The notes beneath the pieces were generated by a model. It made no database searches, was not told where the DNA came from, and worked only from the letters and a program-made list of their open reading frames with translations. A stretch of 64,000 nt of DNA from positions 1-64,000 of the forward strand of contig NZ_SOHK01000020.1 in the NCBI RefSeq assembly GCF_004404055.1. Reading direction: 5' to 3'. The position numbers were made by a program, and so were the translations under genes. Origin of the DNA: Cryobacterium ruanii. Its GTDB lineage: Bacteria > Actinomycetota > Actinomycetes > Actinomycetales > Microbacteriaceae. This document shows, in pieces, positions 17,487 to 26,106 of this stretch; position 1 is the stretch's first letter; the number at the start of each line of letters is the position of its first letter.

Positions 17487-18656
17487 ATGCAACGCATTCT
17501 CAAGGAGCGCGACCGGCTCCTGCGAAGAGCGGTGCAGGCGGCCGGGCTCACCGGCTCGGCGACGACACTCGCGTGCCTGCTCGTGCCGGGTGGTCTGGAG
17601 GCCGACGCCCGTCTGTGGGCCGTCGTGCTCGTGCTCTTTCTGGCTGCCGGCCAATACCTGCTCGGCAGCACCGGGGCACTGCGCTGGGCAGTGCTGACCG
17701 TGCTCAGCGGTGTGGCCATCATCCTGATCGTCGGCTTTGCCAGCCATCCCGGCGTTCCCCCGAACCTGATCGAGGAAAGCGTCATCGGCATGGTCTCCAC
17801 CGCACCGGTGTGCGCGGTCGCGGCCGTGTTGCTGACCAGCCTCCGCCGGCTGCTGCTGCTCGTGTTTTTCTTTATACTCACCATTTCGAGCGTGGCCGTG
17901 GTCACGGTCGATGCACCCGACCGCACGGTATTGTTGGCCCTGACCCTGAGCATGTGGCTGGCCTTCACGCTCGCGTCCTGGTGGATCGCGCAGAGCGTGC
18001 CGCGCGTGATGCACCGTATCGCTGCGATCGGCCGCGCCCACCGGGCCGAACGGCACGCGAGCGAGCTCGAAGCGCAGCGCCGCCAGGACGCCCGCCTGCT
18101 GCACGACACCGTGCTCGCCACCCTGACCCTGCTCGCCCACTCCGGCGTCGGCGTGAGCCCGAATGCCCTGCAGAAGCAGGCCGGTGATGACGCCCGGCTG
18201 CTGCGCCAGTTGCGCCTCGGCGGCCTGCCAACCCCGAGCCGTTCCGGGGTGTACAGCCTGGAAGCGGCGACCGCGCTCACCCTCGGCGACACCCTCGACG
18301 CCGTGCGCCAGCGGTTTGAACGCATGGGCCTCACGGTCAACTGGCACGGCAGCGGCCAGGTGCAGCTGCAGAGCACCGTGCTCGATTCCTTCCTGCTGGC
18401 GCTCTCCGAATGCCTCGAAAACGTGCGCCGTCACTCCGGAGTCAACCACGCCGACGTGACCATAACGGATGACGACACCACCGTTCGCGCGATGGTCACC
18501 GACACCGGGGTCGGCTTCGATCTCGGCCAGGTCGGCTCTGAGCGACTCGGCGTTGCCGAATCCGTCATCGCCCGGTTGCGGGACGTTGGCGGCAACGCTC
18601 GCCTGTTCTCCTCGCCGGGCGCGGGAACGACAGTTGTCCTGGAGGTTCCCAAGTGA
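17487..18656 (+). CDS. Sensor histidine kinase (HisKA_3/DesK-like)
   Basis: A 389-residue membrane kinase. The first 170 residues hold about five or six hydrophobic spans with no large extracytoplasmic loop, so sensing is probably within the membrane. A coiled linker leads to the phosphoacceptor motif RRQDARLLHDTVLAT with His206. The ATPase part has an N-box SECLENVRRHS (Asn312), DTGVGFD at 339-345 and a C-terminal SPGAGTTVVLEVP. It belongs to the NarL-partnering class. The downstream membrane-protein gene overlaps by four bases (GTGA) and the response regulator follows, making a three-gene signalling operon. Its signal is unknown. Confidence 0.92.
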   Translation: MQRILKERDRLLRRAVQAAGLTGSATTLACLLVPGGLEADARLWAVVLVLFLAAGQYLLGSTGALRWAVLTVLSGVAIILIVGFASHPGVPPNLIEESVIGMVSTAPVCAVAAVLLTSLRRLLLLVFFFILTISSVAVVTVDAPDRTVLLALTLSMWLAFTLASWWIAQSVPRVMHRIAAIGRAHRAERHASELEAQRRQDARLLHDTVLATLTLLAHSGVGVSPNALQKQAGDDARLLRQLRLGGLPTPSRSGVYSLEAATALTLGDTLDAVRQRFERMGLTVNWHGSGQVQLQSTVLDSFLLALSECLENVRRHSGVNHADVTITDDDTTVRAMVTDTGVGFDLGQVGSERLGVAESVIARLRDVGGNARLFSSPGAGTTVVLEVPK

Positions 18657-19990
18657 GCCAGTTCAGCGACACCGCGCCCACCGCCACCCAGCCGCGGGCG
18701 CGCGGTGTCGGTTTGCGTCTGCTCGGCGGCCCCTCCGAACGCAGCTGGCCGCCGGCATCAGCAGGTCGGCGCAGCCGCGCCGACCTGCTGCCGCTGCGGT
18801 TTCCGCGCACGATCCTGCGAGGCGACGGCCGCATCATCGTTTTTCGGTCGGACCAGAGCGGTTTGGGCGCGCGCCACCTCGGCATCGGCATGAGCATCAG
18901 CGGCGCCTGCATCGCGGTGTTCCTGCTCGTGCGGCTGCTCATTCAGTCCGACCCGGGGCGTATTCCGGTGCTCAGCGTTCTGGCCTGGGTGATCCTGCTG
19001 GCGACCGCCGTGGCCGTGAATCTCGCCGTGCGCAAACTGGCGTCCCGCCTGCCGCTGTGGTTGTTCCTCGCAGCCCTGGGTGCCTGTACGGTCGTGGTCG
19101 CACTGGACCTGGCCGGATCGTGGGCGGCCGCCGGCGCGGCGGACTTCCCCACCGCGGCACCCGCTGTCGGCGCTTTTCTACTGTCGATCGTGACGCTGCG
19201 AGAGACCGGTGATATCGCCATCGCCACCGTTGCCCTCGGCCTGGCCATGAGCGCGGCGACCCTGTTCGAAAAGCGCACCGACCTGTTCTCTCTCGGCCCG
19301 GACATCCTCGCCATCGCCCTCGCCGTGGCGCCGCCGCTCGTCGGTGCCAGCATCGTGCAGGCGTTCCGGCGCATGGTGCAGCGCGAACTCGACCTCGTGC
19401 TGGTGCAGAGCACGGTGTCCCAGCCGCGATTCGCGGTCGGTATGCTCGCCTCCGAGCAGCTGGCCCGGCTCGACCTCGACGCCGAGACCCTGCTCGATGA
19501 TGTGGCCCAGGGCCGCACCGCCCTTCCGCTCGCACCGTTGACGGCTACGACGGCGGCTTCCCTGGCCACCCAGCTGCGTTTGCACCTGATCGAGGGCCGC
19601 ACCGAAACCTGGCTGCACCACGCCATCACCGAGAGTGAATTCCTCGGTCCGGTTGTCGCGCTGAGCGACCCCGCCGGCCTTGCCGGCCTGCTGTCCCCGC
19701 CGCAACGCGACGGGCTGCTGCTGACGATCTGGTTGCTGATCGGGGATACGGCCCGGTCGGGGACATCCGTTTCGCTGCGCCTTGGACCGATTGCCCCCAC
19801 ACATGGGGTGGGTCCGCACCGCAAGGTGCGTTTTCCGGTCGAATTGACCACAACTGGGGTCGCCCGGCGGCGTGTCGATCCGGAAACCTGGCAGGCGATT
19901 CGTGCGGTTGGCCCGCATGTGGACTCAAATCGGTCCGGAAGCCTGCGGGTAGACATCGAGTGCAGCGTGGACAACCCCGCGGATGCCTAG
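18653..19990 (+). CDS. Membrane protein of unknown function encoded between kinase and response regulator; possible pseudokinase
   Basis: A 445-residue protein I do not recognise. Residues 1-75 are Arg/Ser/Pro-rich and probably cytoplasmic. Residues 76-238 hold about six hydrophobic helices, and residues 240-445 are soluble. The soluble half has helices LASEQLARLDLDAETLLDDVAQG and TAASLATQLRLHLIEGR, then RDGLLLTIWLLIGDTARSG. The last segment lines up by eye with the N-box helix of the adjacent kinase, but the catalytic Glu and Asn become Trp360 and Gly364. No His box or DxGxG is visible. This suggests a degenerate kinase-like or regulatory partner. GTG start, translationally coupled to the kinase. 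Confidence is high for a real gene and low for function. Confidence 0.75.
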   Translation: MSQFSDTAPTATQPRARGVGLRLLGGPSERSWPPASAGRRSRADLLPLRFPRTILRGDGRIIVFRSDQSGLGARHLGIGMSISGACIAVFLLVRLLIQSDPGRIPVLSVLAWVILLATAVAVNLAVRKLASRLPLWLFLAALGACTVVVALDLAGSWAAAGAADFPTAAPAVGAFLLSIVTLRETGDIAIATVALGLAMSAATLFEKRTDLFSLGPDILAIALAVAPPLVGASIVQAFRRMVQRELDLVLVQSTVSQPRFAVGMLASEQLARLDLDAETLLDDVAQGRTALPLAPLTATTAASLATQLRLHLIEGRTETWLHHAITESEFLGPVVALSDPAGLAGLLSPPQRDGLLLTIWLLIGDTARSGTSVSLRLGPIAPTHGVGPHRKVRFPVELTTTGVARRRVDPETWQAIRAVGPHVDSNRSGSLRVDIECSVDNPADA

Positions 19991-20035
19991 TATTGGGGAT
20001 TTTGACGATAAGGTGCAGGCAGTAGGAGGCAAAAA

Positions 20036-20692
20036 ATGACGACAACAGACCGTCCCATTCGTTTGGCCCTGGTTGATGACCACAGGATGCTCCTGGGGGC
20101 GCTCACCGAGTGGATCCGCAGCGCCGCTGATGACATCGAGATGGTAGCGGCGGTGACCACCTGGCCCGAACTACTCACGCATCCCGAATTTCCAGTGGAT
20201 GTCGTACTGCTCGACCTCGATCTCAAGGACAACATTCCGGTGTCCCTGAAGATTTCCACGCTCAAGACGACCGGCGTGAAGACGGTGCTCATGAGCACCT
20301 ACTCCGAACCGGCGCTGGTGCGCGAAGCCCTCGCGGCCGGCGCGCTCGGCTACCTCGTGAAGAGCGAGGAGGCGAGCATGATCGTCGACGCCATTCGCGC
20401 CGCGTACAACGGCAAGTCGTACATCTCGGCCGAGCTGGACTATGCGCTCAACTCCACCGAGAATGTCGAAGGGCCGCGCCTCAGCGCGCAGGAACGCCGA
20501 GTTATGGCGCTCTACGGAGCCGGCGAGCCGGTCAAGGCCGTCGCCTACCAGCTCGGCATCTCCGAGGAGACTGCCAAGAGCTACCTCAAGCGAATTCGCG
20601 AGAAGTACCGCCTCGCCGGGTACGACGTGGGAACCAAGGTCGCGCTGCGCAAACGTGCCATCCACGACGGCATCCTGTTGCAGACGGACTAG
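20036..20692 (+). CDS. Response regulator, NarL/FixJ family
   Basis: A 218-residue two-domain regulator. The receiver domain has the acidic pair VDDH (Asp14/Asp15), the phospho-acceptor Asp60 in VVLLDLDL, and KSEEAS as the conserved Lys region. The C-terminal LuxR-type helix-turn-helix spans about residues 150-210 (LSAQERRVMALYGAGEPVKAVAYQLGISEETAKSYLKRI). An AGGAGG lies nine bases before the ATG. It is the third gene of the kinase, membrane-protein and regulator set, and ends before a strong hairpin. The target genes are unknown. Confidence 0.94.
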   Translation: MTTTDRPIRLALVDDHRMLLGALTEWIRSAADDIEMVAAVTTWPELLTHPEFPVDVVLLDLDLKDNIPVSLKISTLKTTGVKTVLMSTYSEPALVREALAAGALGYLVKSEEASMIVDAIRAAYNGKSYISAELDYALNSTENVEGPRLSAQERRVMALYGAGEPVKAVAYQLGISEETAKSYLKRIREKYRLAGYDVGTKVALRKRAIHDGILLQTD

Positions 20693-20709
20693 CGCTCAGC
20701 ATCCGCATG

Positions 20710-20745
20710 ATTGACCGGCCCGTGTTTCGACACGGGCAGGTCAAT
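20710..20745. terminator. Bidirectional hairpin with UUCG loop
   Basis: The arms 20710-20725 and 20730-20745 pair at 15 of 16 positions around a TTCG tetraloop. It lies 17 bases after the response regulator stop and five bases before the stop of the convergent MFS gene. Confidence 0.85.
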
Positions 20746-20749
20746 TGCG

Positions 20750-22027
20750 TTAGCGCGAGCGCAAGACCGGGATCAGCTGGGTTCCGTATGGCACGTGCTG
20801 GCCGGTCTGGCGACGCCGTCGATCGATGCTGAAGGTGAGCAGCGTCAGGAACACGCCGATCACGCTCAGGCCGACGCCGATCCAGACCGGGGCGAGATAG
20901 CCGAGCCCCGCCGCGATCGCGATTCCGCCGAGGGCCGCGCCGAGTGCGTTGCCGACGTTGAGCGAGGAATGGTTGAGCGCCGCGGCGAGGGACTGGCTCT
21001 CGTGGGCGACGTCCATCAGCCGGGCCTGGATGGTGGGTGAGAGAGCGGATGCCGCCGCACCGACCAGGAACATGCCCACCAGCAGCCCGGCCAGTAACTG
21101 CGCCGACAGGCCCAGCGTGACGAGCGCGATGATGAGCACGCCGAAGGCGATGTACATGGTGCGGCGCACACTCCAGTCGGCCAGCGCTCCCCCGGCAAAA
21201 TTGCCGGCCGTCATGCCGAGGCCGACGACCACCAGGATGAGCGGCACTGCGGCGGCGGCGAGCCCGGTGATCTCGATCACGAGCGGCGCCACGTAGGTGT
21301 ACACGGCGAACAGCCCACCGAAGCCGATCGCGCCGATCGACAGGGTGATCCACACCTGCAGTTTGCGAAATGCCCTCAGCTCGGCGCGCATGGTGGCCTT
21401 GGGATTGCCGGCCTGGAACGGCACGAACACGGCGACGGCCACGAAGGTGAGCGCGAAAATAGCGGCGACAACGAGGTAAGCGACGCGCCATCCGCTCAGT
21501 TGTCCGATCCAGGTGATCGTTGGCACCCCGATCACGTTGGAGATGGTCAAGCCGGAGAGCACGATGGCGATGCCGCGGGCCCGTTTGCCGGGGCCCATCA
21601 GGTGGGCAGCGACGAGCGACGCAATGCCGAAGTAGGCGCCGTGCGGCAGCCCGGCGACGAACCGAGCGGCAAGCACCGTCTCGAAGGTGGGCAGCAGCGC
21701 CGAGGCGATCGTGCCCAGGGTGAACGCGGTCAACAGGCCGAGCAGCAACTGTTTGCGCGGCCAGCGGGCAGCGGCCGCGGCGATGGTCGGCGCACCGACG
21801 ACAACACCGAGGGCGTAGGCCGAGATGAGCCAGCCGGCCTGTGCGTTGGCAGCATTTGGTGCACTCGCGTAGAGGCCGGGCAGCAGGTCCGCGGCGAGGT
21901 TGGGCAGCAGGCCCATGGCAACGAATTCGGTCGCACCGATGCCAAACCCGCCCAGGGCGAGGGCAAACAGGGCAAGACGAATGCGGGTCGACGACGGCTT
22001 CGTCGACCCGTCAGGAGTGAGGGGCAT
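20750..22027 (-). CDS. MFS transporter, DHA1-type drug/sugar efflux (AraJ/YdhP-like)
   Basis: A 425-residue protein with 12 predicted transmembrane helices. An N-terminal GGFGIGATEFVAMGLLPNLAADL segment precedes helix one's end, followed by the loop motif A region GAPTIAAAAARWPRKQLLLGL. The GATEF(V/T)xMGLLP pattern marks the AraJ/YdhP/Cmx-like exporters, which export sugars, amino acids or chloramphenicol. The substrate is not assigned. The ATG at 22027 is six bases after TAGGCT with no Shine-Dalgarno, another likely leaderless gene. Monocistronic. Confidence 0.9.
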   Translation of the reverse strand: MPLTPDGSTKPSSTRIRLALFALALGGFGIGATEFVAMGLLPNLAADLLPGLYASAPNAANAQAGWLISAYALGVVVGAPTIAAAAARWPRKQLLLGLLTAFTLGTIASALLPTFETVLAARFVAGLPHGAYFGIASLVAAHLMGPGKRARGIAIVLSGLTISNVIGVPTITWIGQLSGWRVAYLVVAAIFALTFVAVAVFVPFQAGNPKATMRAELRAFRKLQVWITLSIGAIGFGGLFAVYTYVAPLVIEITGLAAAAVPLILVVVGLGMTAGNFAGGALADWSVRRTMYIAFGVLIIALVTLGLSAQLLAGLLVGMFLVGAAASALSPTIQARLMDVAHESQSLAAALNHSSLNVGNALGAALGGIAIAAGLGYLAPVWIGVGLSVIGVFLTLLTFSIDRRRRQTGQHVPYGTQLIPVLRSR

Positions 22028-22215
22028 GCGTAAAGCCTAATCCCCATGGGGCTCTCCTGACCTGCCTGCCTGCGCATCATCCGCGCGACCGGCGTTGCGG
22101 GCAGGAGCGAGGTCAACGCTTGAGGTGTCGCAAGATCGTGGGACGGCGTAGCTTCAGGCGGTGAACTCCGGAGTGCAGCGATGCAGGCAGCGGCTGGCAG
22201 TTTCAACCTCGGTGG

Positions 22216-22500
22216 CTACTCACGATCTACGGATCCGAGCGCTCTGAGAAGCTCACCAATTTGGTGGTGGCGTTCCAGGGGATGCCGAAGAGGAAGCTCG
22301 GGGTAGATCTGGTAGATATTGCGCCGCCCGTCGCGTTGACGCGTGAGATAGCCATCCGCGACGAGTTCGGCGATGATGCGCTGGGCGGCGCGTTCGGTGA
22401 TGCCCACCTCTACTGCAATATCGCGCAACCGCATCCCAGGGTCTTGAGAAATACAGAGCAGAACGTGAGCGTGATTAGTGAGAAAGGTCCAGTCGGCCAT
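22216..22500 (-). CDS. Winged-helix DNA-binding regulator (MarR/ArsR-like)
   Basis: A 94-residue protein from MADWTFLTNHAHVLLCIS. It carries a compact winged helix: MRLRDIAVEVGITERAAQRIIAELVADGYLTRQRDGRRNIYQI, then a short C-terminal helix. This small wHTH family is common in actinobacteria and has no visible ligand domain or metal cysteines. It is divergent from the SbtA-like transporter gene 140 bases away and probably controls it, although the link is inferred from position only. A longer reading from 22536 adds 12 residues without a better ribosome binding site. Confidence 0.82.
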   Translation of the reverse strand: MADWTFLTNHAHVLLCISQDPGMRLRDIAVEVGITERAAQRIIAELVADGYLTRQRDGRRNIYQIYPELPLRHPLERHHQIGELLRALGSVDRE

Positions 22501-22640
22501 CTGCTCATCATAAACGACACACGCTCCGCAATACACGCTAGTGTTGTCACGTATTAATTAGCGCATGTTGACGGGATGTTCACTTCTGGAGTCGCGCTTC
22601 TTTTTCGGACTACGCGCAGAACAAATCAGAGAGCCACAAT

Positions 22641-23585
22641 GTGATCGATCCCATCATTCTTTTTTTTCTGCTCGGGGCCGTTGCCGGCCTGTTGCGATCA
22701 GAGTTGCGCCTTCCAGCGGCGATTTACGAGTTCGTCAGCATCGTGCTGTTGCTCGCCATCGGCCTCAAGGGCGGCGTGGAACTCGCCAGGCAGCCCTTCA
22801 CCAGCCTGCTGCCACAGATGCTTACCGTGGTGGCCATGGGTTTTGGCCTCACCCTGCTCGCGTTCCCCGTACTGCGTTATCTGGGCCGATTCAAGCGAAC
22901 GGATGCGGCATCTATCGCCGCCCACTACGGTTCCGTGAGCGTGGGCACCTACGCCGTGGCCGTCGCCTACCTCGGCAGCCAACAGGTCTCGTTCGAAGAA
23001 CACATGCCGCTGCTCCTGGTTCTGTTGGAAGTGCCGGCAATTCTGGTGGGAATCGTTCTCGCGCGAGGCATCTCGCGCCAGACACGGTGGAAGTCGATCG
23101 CCCATGAAGTGTTTCTGGGGAAAGGCATCGTGCTACTCCTGGGCGGACTGCTCATCGGCTGGGTGGCTGGCCCGGACGGGTTGTCGTCGATCGAACCGCT
23201 GTTCGTTGATCTCTTCAAAGGAATTCTTGCCCTCTTTCTGCTGGAAATGGGCTTGATCATGGCGACACAGATGGGAAGCCTGCGCAGACATGGCCCATTT
23301 CTCGTGGTCTTTGCAATCGCAATGCCGCTCTTTTCGGCGCTGGTGGGAACGTGGCTGGGGTGGTTCTTGGGCCTCTCCATCGGCGGGACGACCATCCTGG
23401 CCACCCTGGCCGCTAGTGCGTCCTACATCGCGGTACCGGCGGCCATGCGCATCTCTGTACCCGAAGCCAACCCCACCCTGTCCCTGGCCGGTGCGCTCGG
23501 GATAACATTCCCCTTCAACGTCCTGATCGGAATCCCGCTCTACCACGCACTCGCCGTGTGGGCTCAAACGTTCGCGAAAGGTTGA
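22641..23585 (+). CDS. Sodium-dependent bicarbonate transporter family permease (SbtA-like)
   Basis: A 314-residue polytopic protein with ten hydrophobic segments in two inverted halves, ending ITFPFNVLIGIPLYHALA as in the SbtA (DUF897) family. The family hallmarks LLLAIGLKGGVEL in the first half and HYGSVSVGTYAVAVAYL are present. Cyanobacterial SbtA takes up bicarbonate with sodium; outside cyanobacteria the substrate is not certain. The GTG start at 22641 has an out-of-frame ATG overlapping it. The gene directly after encodes an SbtB/PII-like protein, which strengthens the SbtA assignment. Confidence 0.9.
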   Translation: MIDPIILFFLLGAVAGLLRSELRLPAAIYEFVSIVLLLAIGLKGGVELARQPFTSLLPQMLTVVAMGFGLTLLAFPVLRYLGRFKRTDAASIAAHYGSVSVGTYAVAVAYLGSQQVSFEEHMPLLLVLLEVPAILVGIVLARGISRQTRWKSIAHEVFLGKGIVLLLGGLLIGWVAGPDGLSSIEPLFVDLFKGILALFLLEMGLIMATQMGSLRRHGPFLVVFAIAMPLFSALVGTWLGWFLGLSIGGTTILATLAASASYIAVPAAMRISVPEANPTLSLAGALGITFPFNVLIGIPLYHALAVWAQTFAKG

Positions 23586-23590
23586 ACCCG

Positions 23591-23893
23591 ATGCACAGCC
23601 ATACACGCAAGCTCTTGACCGTCATCACCGAAGCCGCCCTTGAAAGCACTCTCGTGCGGGATCTCGATCAGCTTCACGCCCACGGCTATACCATCACTGA
23701 CGCTCGCGGCAAGGGGAGCCGCGGCACTCGCAACGCCGGCTGGGAAGCGAATGGGAATATCCGCATCGAGGTGGTGTGCGACACAGTGACGGCTGTGAAT
23801 ATCACCGCCTATTTTCAGGAGCATTACTACGACGACTACGCCATGATCCTCTTCGTGAGCGATATCGAAGTACTCCGACCTGAAAAATTCTGA
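23591..23893 (+). CDS. PII-like signalling protein (SbtB-type)
   Basis: A 100-residue PII-fold protein. After the first beta-alpha unit it has the SbtB T-loop signature DARGKGSRGTRNAGW, then NIRIEVVCD and HYYDDYAMILFVSDIEVLRPEKF. SbtB binds adenine nucleotides including cAMP and gates SbtA. This copy ends right after the last beta strand and lacks the CGPxGC redox loop found at the C-terminus of some cyanobacterial SbtBs. It starts five bases after the transporter stop, so the two are certainly one operon. Starting at 23558 instead would overlap the transporter gene. Confidence 0.88.
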   Translation: MHSHTRKLLTVITEAALESTLVRDLDQLHAHGYTITDARGKGSRGTRNAGWEANGNIRIEVVCDTVTAVNITAYFQEHYYDDYAMILFVSDIEVLRPEKF

Positions 23894-23996
23894 GAAGCAA
23901 CTCGGGTTCCTTCGGTGATTTGCCGCAGATATCGGTGTCTGTCCGTTCGATCTGCACCCAATGCACGGTGCCCGGAAAAACCCGTGTCGGTCACGT

Positions 23997-24497
23997 TCAC
24001 TCGTGTTCCACCTTGCGTCCCCGCTGCCGCACGACCAAGACGGGGCATGTCGCGTGCCGCACGCACTGCTCACTCACGGAACCGAGCAGCATCCCCGCGA
24101 GGCCGCCACGACCGCGAGATCCGACCACGAGTACACGAGCGTCTCGTGAGAGGGCAATGAGGCTCTTCGCGGCGCTGGCATGAACCACCCGGTAACTCAC
24201 CACGACCGCGAGATGGTTCTCGACGCTGGTCCGCGCGTCCCGCACCAGTTCATCGTGGACCGCTGAATGGTACTCATCGAAGGACGAAACATATCCGAAC
24301 TCCCAGCTTGACGGCCGCGGAGCTGTCGCGATGGACCACGCCCGCACAACAACGACGGGAACGTGCAACTGGTCGGCGAGTTCAAGGGTCATGGCCAATG
24401 CATAATCGGCACAGTCTGAGCCATCGTGTCCGACCACGATGCTCATGCTCGGGGCCGGTACCAGTTCAACGATGTCGATTGCGCCGTCAACACTCAT
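23997..24497 (-). CDS. Universal stress protein, UspA family
   Basis: A 166-residue single-domain USP. The N-terminal strand MSIVVGHDGSDCADYAL has the conserved Asp, and the ATP-binding motif is GSRGRGGLAGMLLGSVSEQCVRHATCPVLVV (G-2x-G-9x-G-S type), so an ATP-binding member. An extra N-terminus of about 17 residues precedes the usual start; an internal ATG at MSIVVG is possible. It is divergent from the TerC gene across a 205-base gap and convergent with the SbtB gene. Its role in stress survival is inferred from the family only. Confidence 0.9.
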   Translation of the reverse strand: MSVDGAIDIVELVPAPSMSIVVGHDGSDCADYALAMTLELADQLHVPVVVVRAWSIATAPRPSSWEFGYVSSFDEYHSAVHDELVRDARTSVENHLAVVVSYRVVHASAAKSLIALSRDARVLVVGSRGRGGLAGMLLGSVSEQCVRHATCPVLVVRQRGRKVEHE

Positions 24498-24702
24498 GTG
24501 GAGTTCTCCTCATCGGTAACGCAGGTGACAGCGCTGCCGGGCCGCAGGCCAATAAATGGCACCTAATTGGCTCTACCGACGGCAAATGCTGTGAAATGAC
24601 AGGTCTAAAGCACGCTTTCAGATTACCGAATTATGTTTCATACGTCTATCCTTGTCCGAAGAACCGCGGATGCACCCACTCACGACGACAGGAAGGTCAC
24701 CG

Positions 24703-25707
24703 ATGCTCGAAGTTACTGCGCTCCGCTGGACGCTGACCATCGCACTCATTCTCGGGCTGCTCGCGCTGGACCTGGGCCTGGCCGCCGCTCGGCCGCACGT
24801 TGTCAAGTTCCGCGAAGCTGCGATCTCGTCGATCCTCTACATTGCTGTGGCGATCGTCTTCGGCCTGGTTTTCGCCGCCCAAGTGGGCTGGGGTTTCGGT
24901 TCGGAGTACTTCGCTGGCTATATCGTTGAGAAGAGCCTGTCCATTGACAACCTCTTCGTTTTCGTCATCATCATGTCGACCTTCGCCGTTCCGGCACAGT
25001 ATCAGCAGAAGGTTCTCATCTTTGGAATAGCACTAGCCCTGCTTTTGCGCGCGATCTTCATCGCTCTGGGGGCAGCACTGCTCTCGCTGTTCTCTTTCAT
25101 GTTCCTGATCTTCGGCCTGGTGTTGGTCGTTACGGCCGTACAGCTCTACCGGCACCGCAACGTCGACCCTGACGTGCACGACAACGTACTGGTCCGTGTG
25201 GCCCGTCGCGGCCTGACCGTCACGAAGGAGTATGACGGCGGTCGATTGTTCACCCGCAGCGCCGGCCGTCGTGCGGTGACGCCACTTTTTATCGTGCTGC
25301 TGGCAATCGGCAGTACCGATCTATTGTTCGCGCTGGACTCGATCCCAGCGATTTTCGGTATTACCGAGGAGCCGTACATCGTCTTCACCGCCAACGCCTT
25401 CGCCCTGCTCGGGCTGCGTGCACTTTTCTTTCTCGTCAAGGGACTTCTCGACCGGTTGGTCTACCTCTCCACCGGTCTGGCGCTCATCCTCGCTTTCATC
25501 GGCGTGAAACTTGTTCTGCACTGGGGTCACGGCATCGACGACCGCGTTCCGGAGATCAGCACCAACCTGAGCCTTATCGTCATCGCTGTCGTCTTGACGG
25601 TGACCACGATCGCCAGCCTGATCAGGGTGCATCTGGACCCGACCATACGCGCCCACTCCGGCTCACTGACTGCCGAGGACCGGCCCGACTCCGAACGGAG
25701 AAGCTAA
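24703..25707 (+). CDS. TerC/Alx family integral membrane protein
   Basis: A 334-residue protein with eight or nine transmembrane helices. It shows the TerC core: YFAGYIVEKSLSIDNLFVFVIIMSTF in the first half, and the mirrored IGSTDLLFALDSIPAIFGITEEPYIVFTANAFALLGLRALFF in the second. Each half carries the acidic Asp pair thought to bind a metal. Alx/TerC proteins move manganese or help metalate exported proteins, and respond to tellurite or alkaline pH. The ATG at 24703 follows AGGAAGG by six bases, preferred over the TTG start at 24652. Confidence 0.92.
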   Translation: MLEVTALRWTLTIALILGLLALDLGLAAARPHVVKFREAAISSILYIAVAIVFGLVFAAQVGWGFGSEYFAGYIVEKSLSIDNLFVFVIIMSTFAVPAQYQQKVLIFGIALALLLRAIFIALGAALLSLFSFMFLIFGLVLVVTAVQLYRHRNVDPDVHDNVLVRVARRGLTVTKEYDGGRLFTRSAGRRAVTPLFIVLLAIGSTDLLFALDSIPAIFGITEEPYIVFTANAFALLGLRALFFLVKGLLDRLVYLSTGLALILAFIGVKLVLHWGHGIDDRVPEISTNLSLIVIAVVLTVTTIASLIRVHLDPTIRAHSGSLTAEDRPDSERRS

Positions 25708-25744
25708 TCGCCCAACGGGACCCGACGCCCGTGTGGTATTTGGC

Positions 25745-26059
25745 TTAGTCGGATTCCCCTTGCCGCATGGCCTTCTCCAGTCGCTCGAGCTTGCCGATCA
25801 GTTCTTCGGAGTGACCCGGACGGATGTCGGCCTTCAGCACGAGGGAAACGCGCGGCCCGAAAGCGCCCACCGCCTCGGTCGCCGCCTTGATCACGGCAAA
25901 GACTTCGTCCCAGTCGCCCTCGATGGTGGTGAACATGGAATCGGTGTGGTTGGGCAGGCCGGAGGCGCGCACGATGCGCACGGCGGCGGCGACCGCCTCG
26001 TGCACTGAACCCTGCGAGTCGGCGGCAACGGACGGTGCGACAGAAAATGCTACGAGCAT
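25745..26059 (-). CDS. Thiamine-binding protein, MTH1187/YkoF-like family
   Basis: A 104-residue protein of the MTH1187 family (formerly DUF77). It begins MLVAFSVAPSV and contains GSVHEAVAAAVRIVRASGLPNHTDSMFTTIEGDWDEV, the conserved ligand-pocket region. A related domain binds the thiamine pyrimidine moiety in YkoF. The expected assembly is a homotetramer. No thiamine transporter or biosynthesis gene is adjacent, so its physiological partner is unclear. It lies just downstream of the P-type ATPase gene's end on the same strand but starts separately, with a GGGAG ribosome binding site. Confidence 0.85.
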   Translation of the reverse strand: MLVAFSVAPSVAADSQGSVHEAVAAAVRIVRASGLPNHTDSMFTTIEGDWDEVFAVIKAATEAVGAFGPRVSLVLKADIRPGHSEELIGKLERLEKAMRQGESD

Positions 26060-26106
26060 TGGTGGCTCCCTGGGTTTGATGACCTGAACTTTACTAGTGA
26101 CCAGTT

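Noticed and set aside
16421-18376. 651-codon minus-strand frame across metX and the kinase gene
   Set aside because: Covers recognised plus-strand genes; low-complexity Arg/Ser/Ala content.
22028-22215. Additional gene between MFS and winged-helix genes
   Set aside because: The only frame there runs into MFS antisense or shadow sequence and lacks a credible protein; I see nothing functional in this 188-base gap beyond the MFS -10 hexamer.
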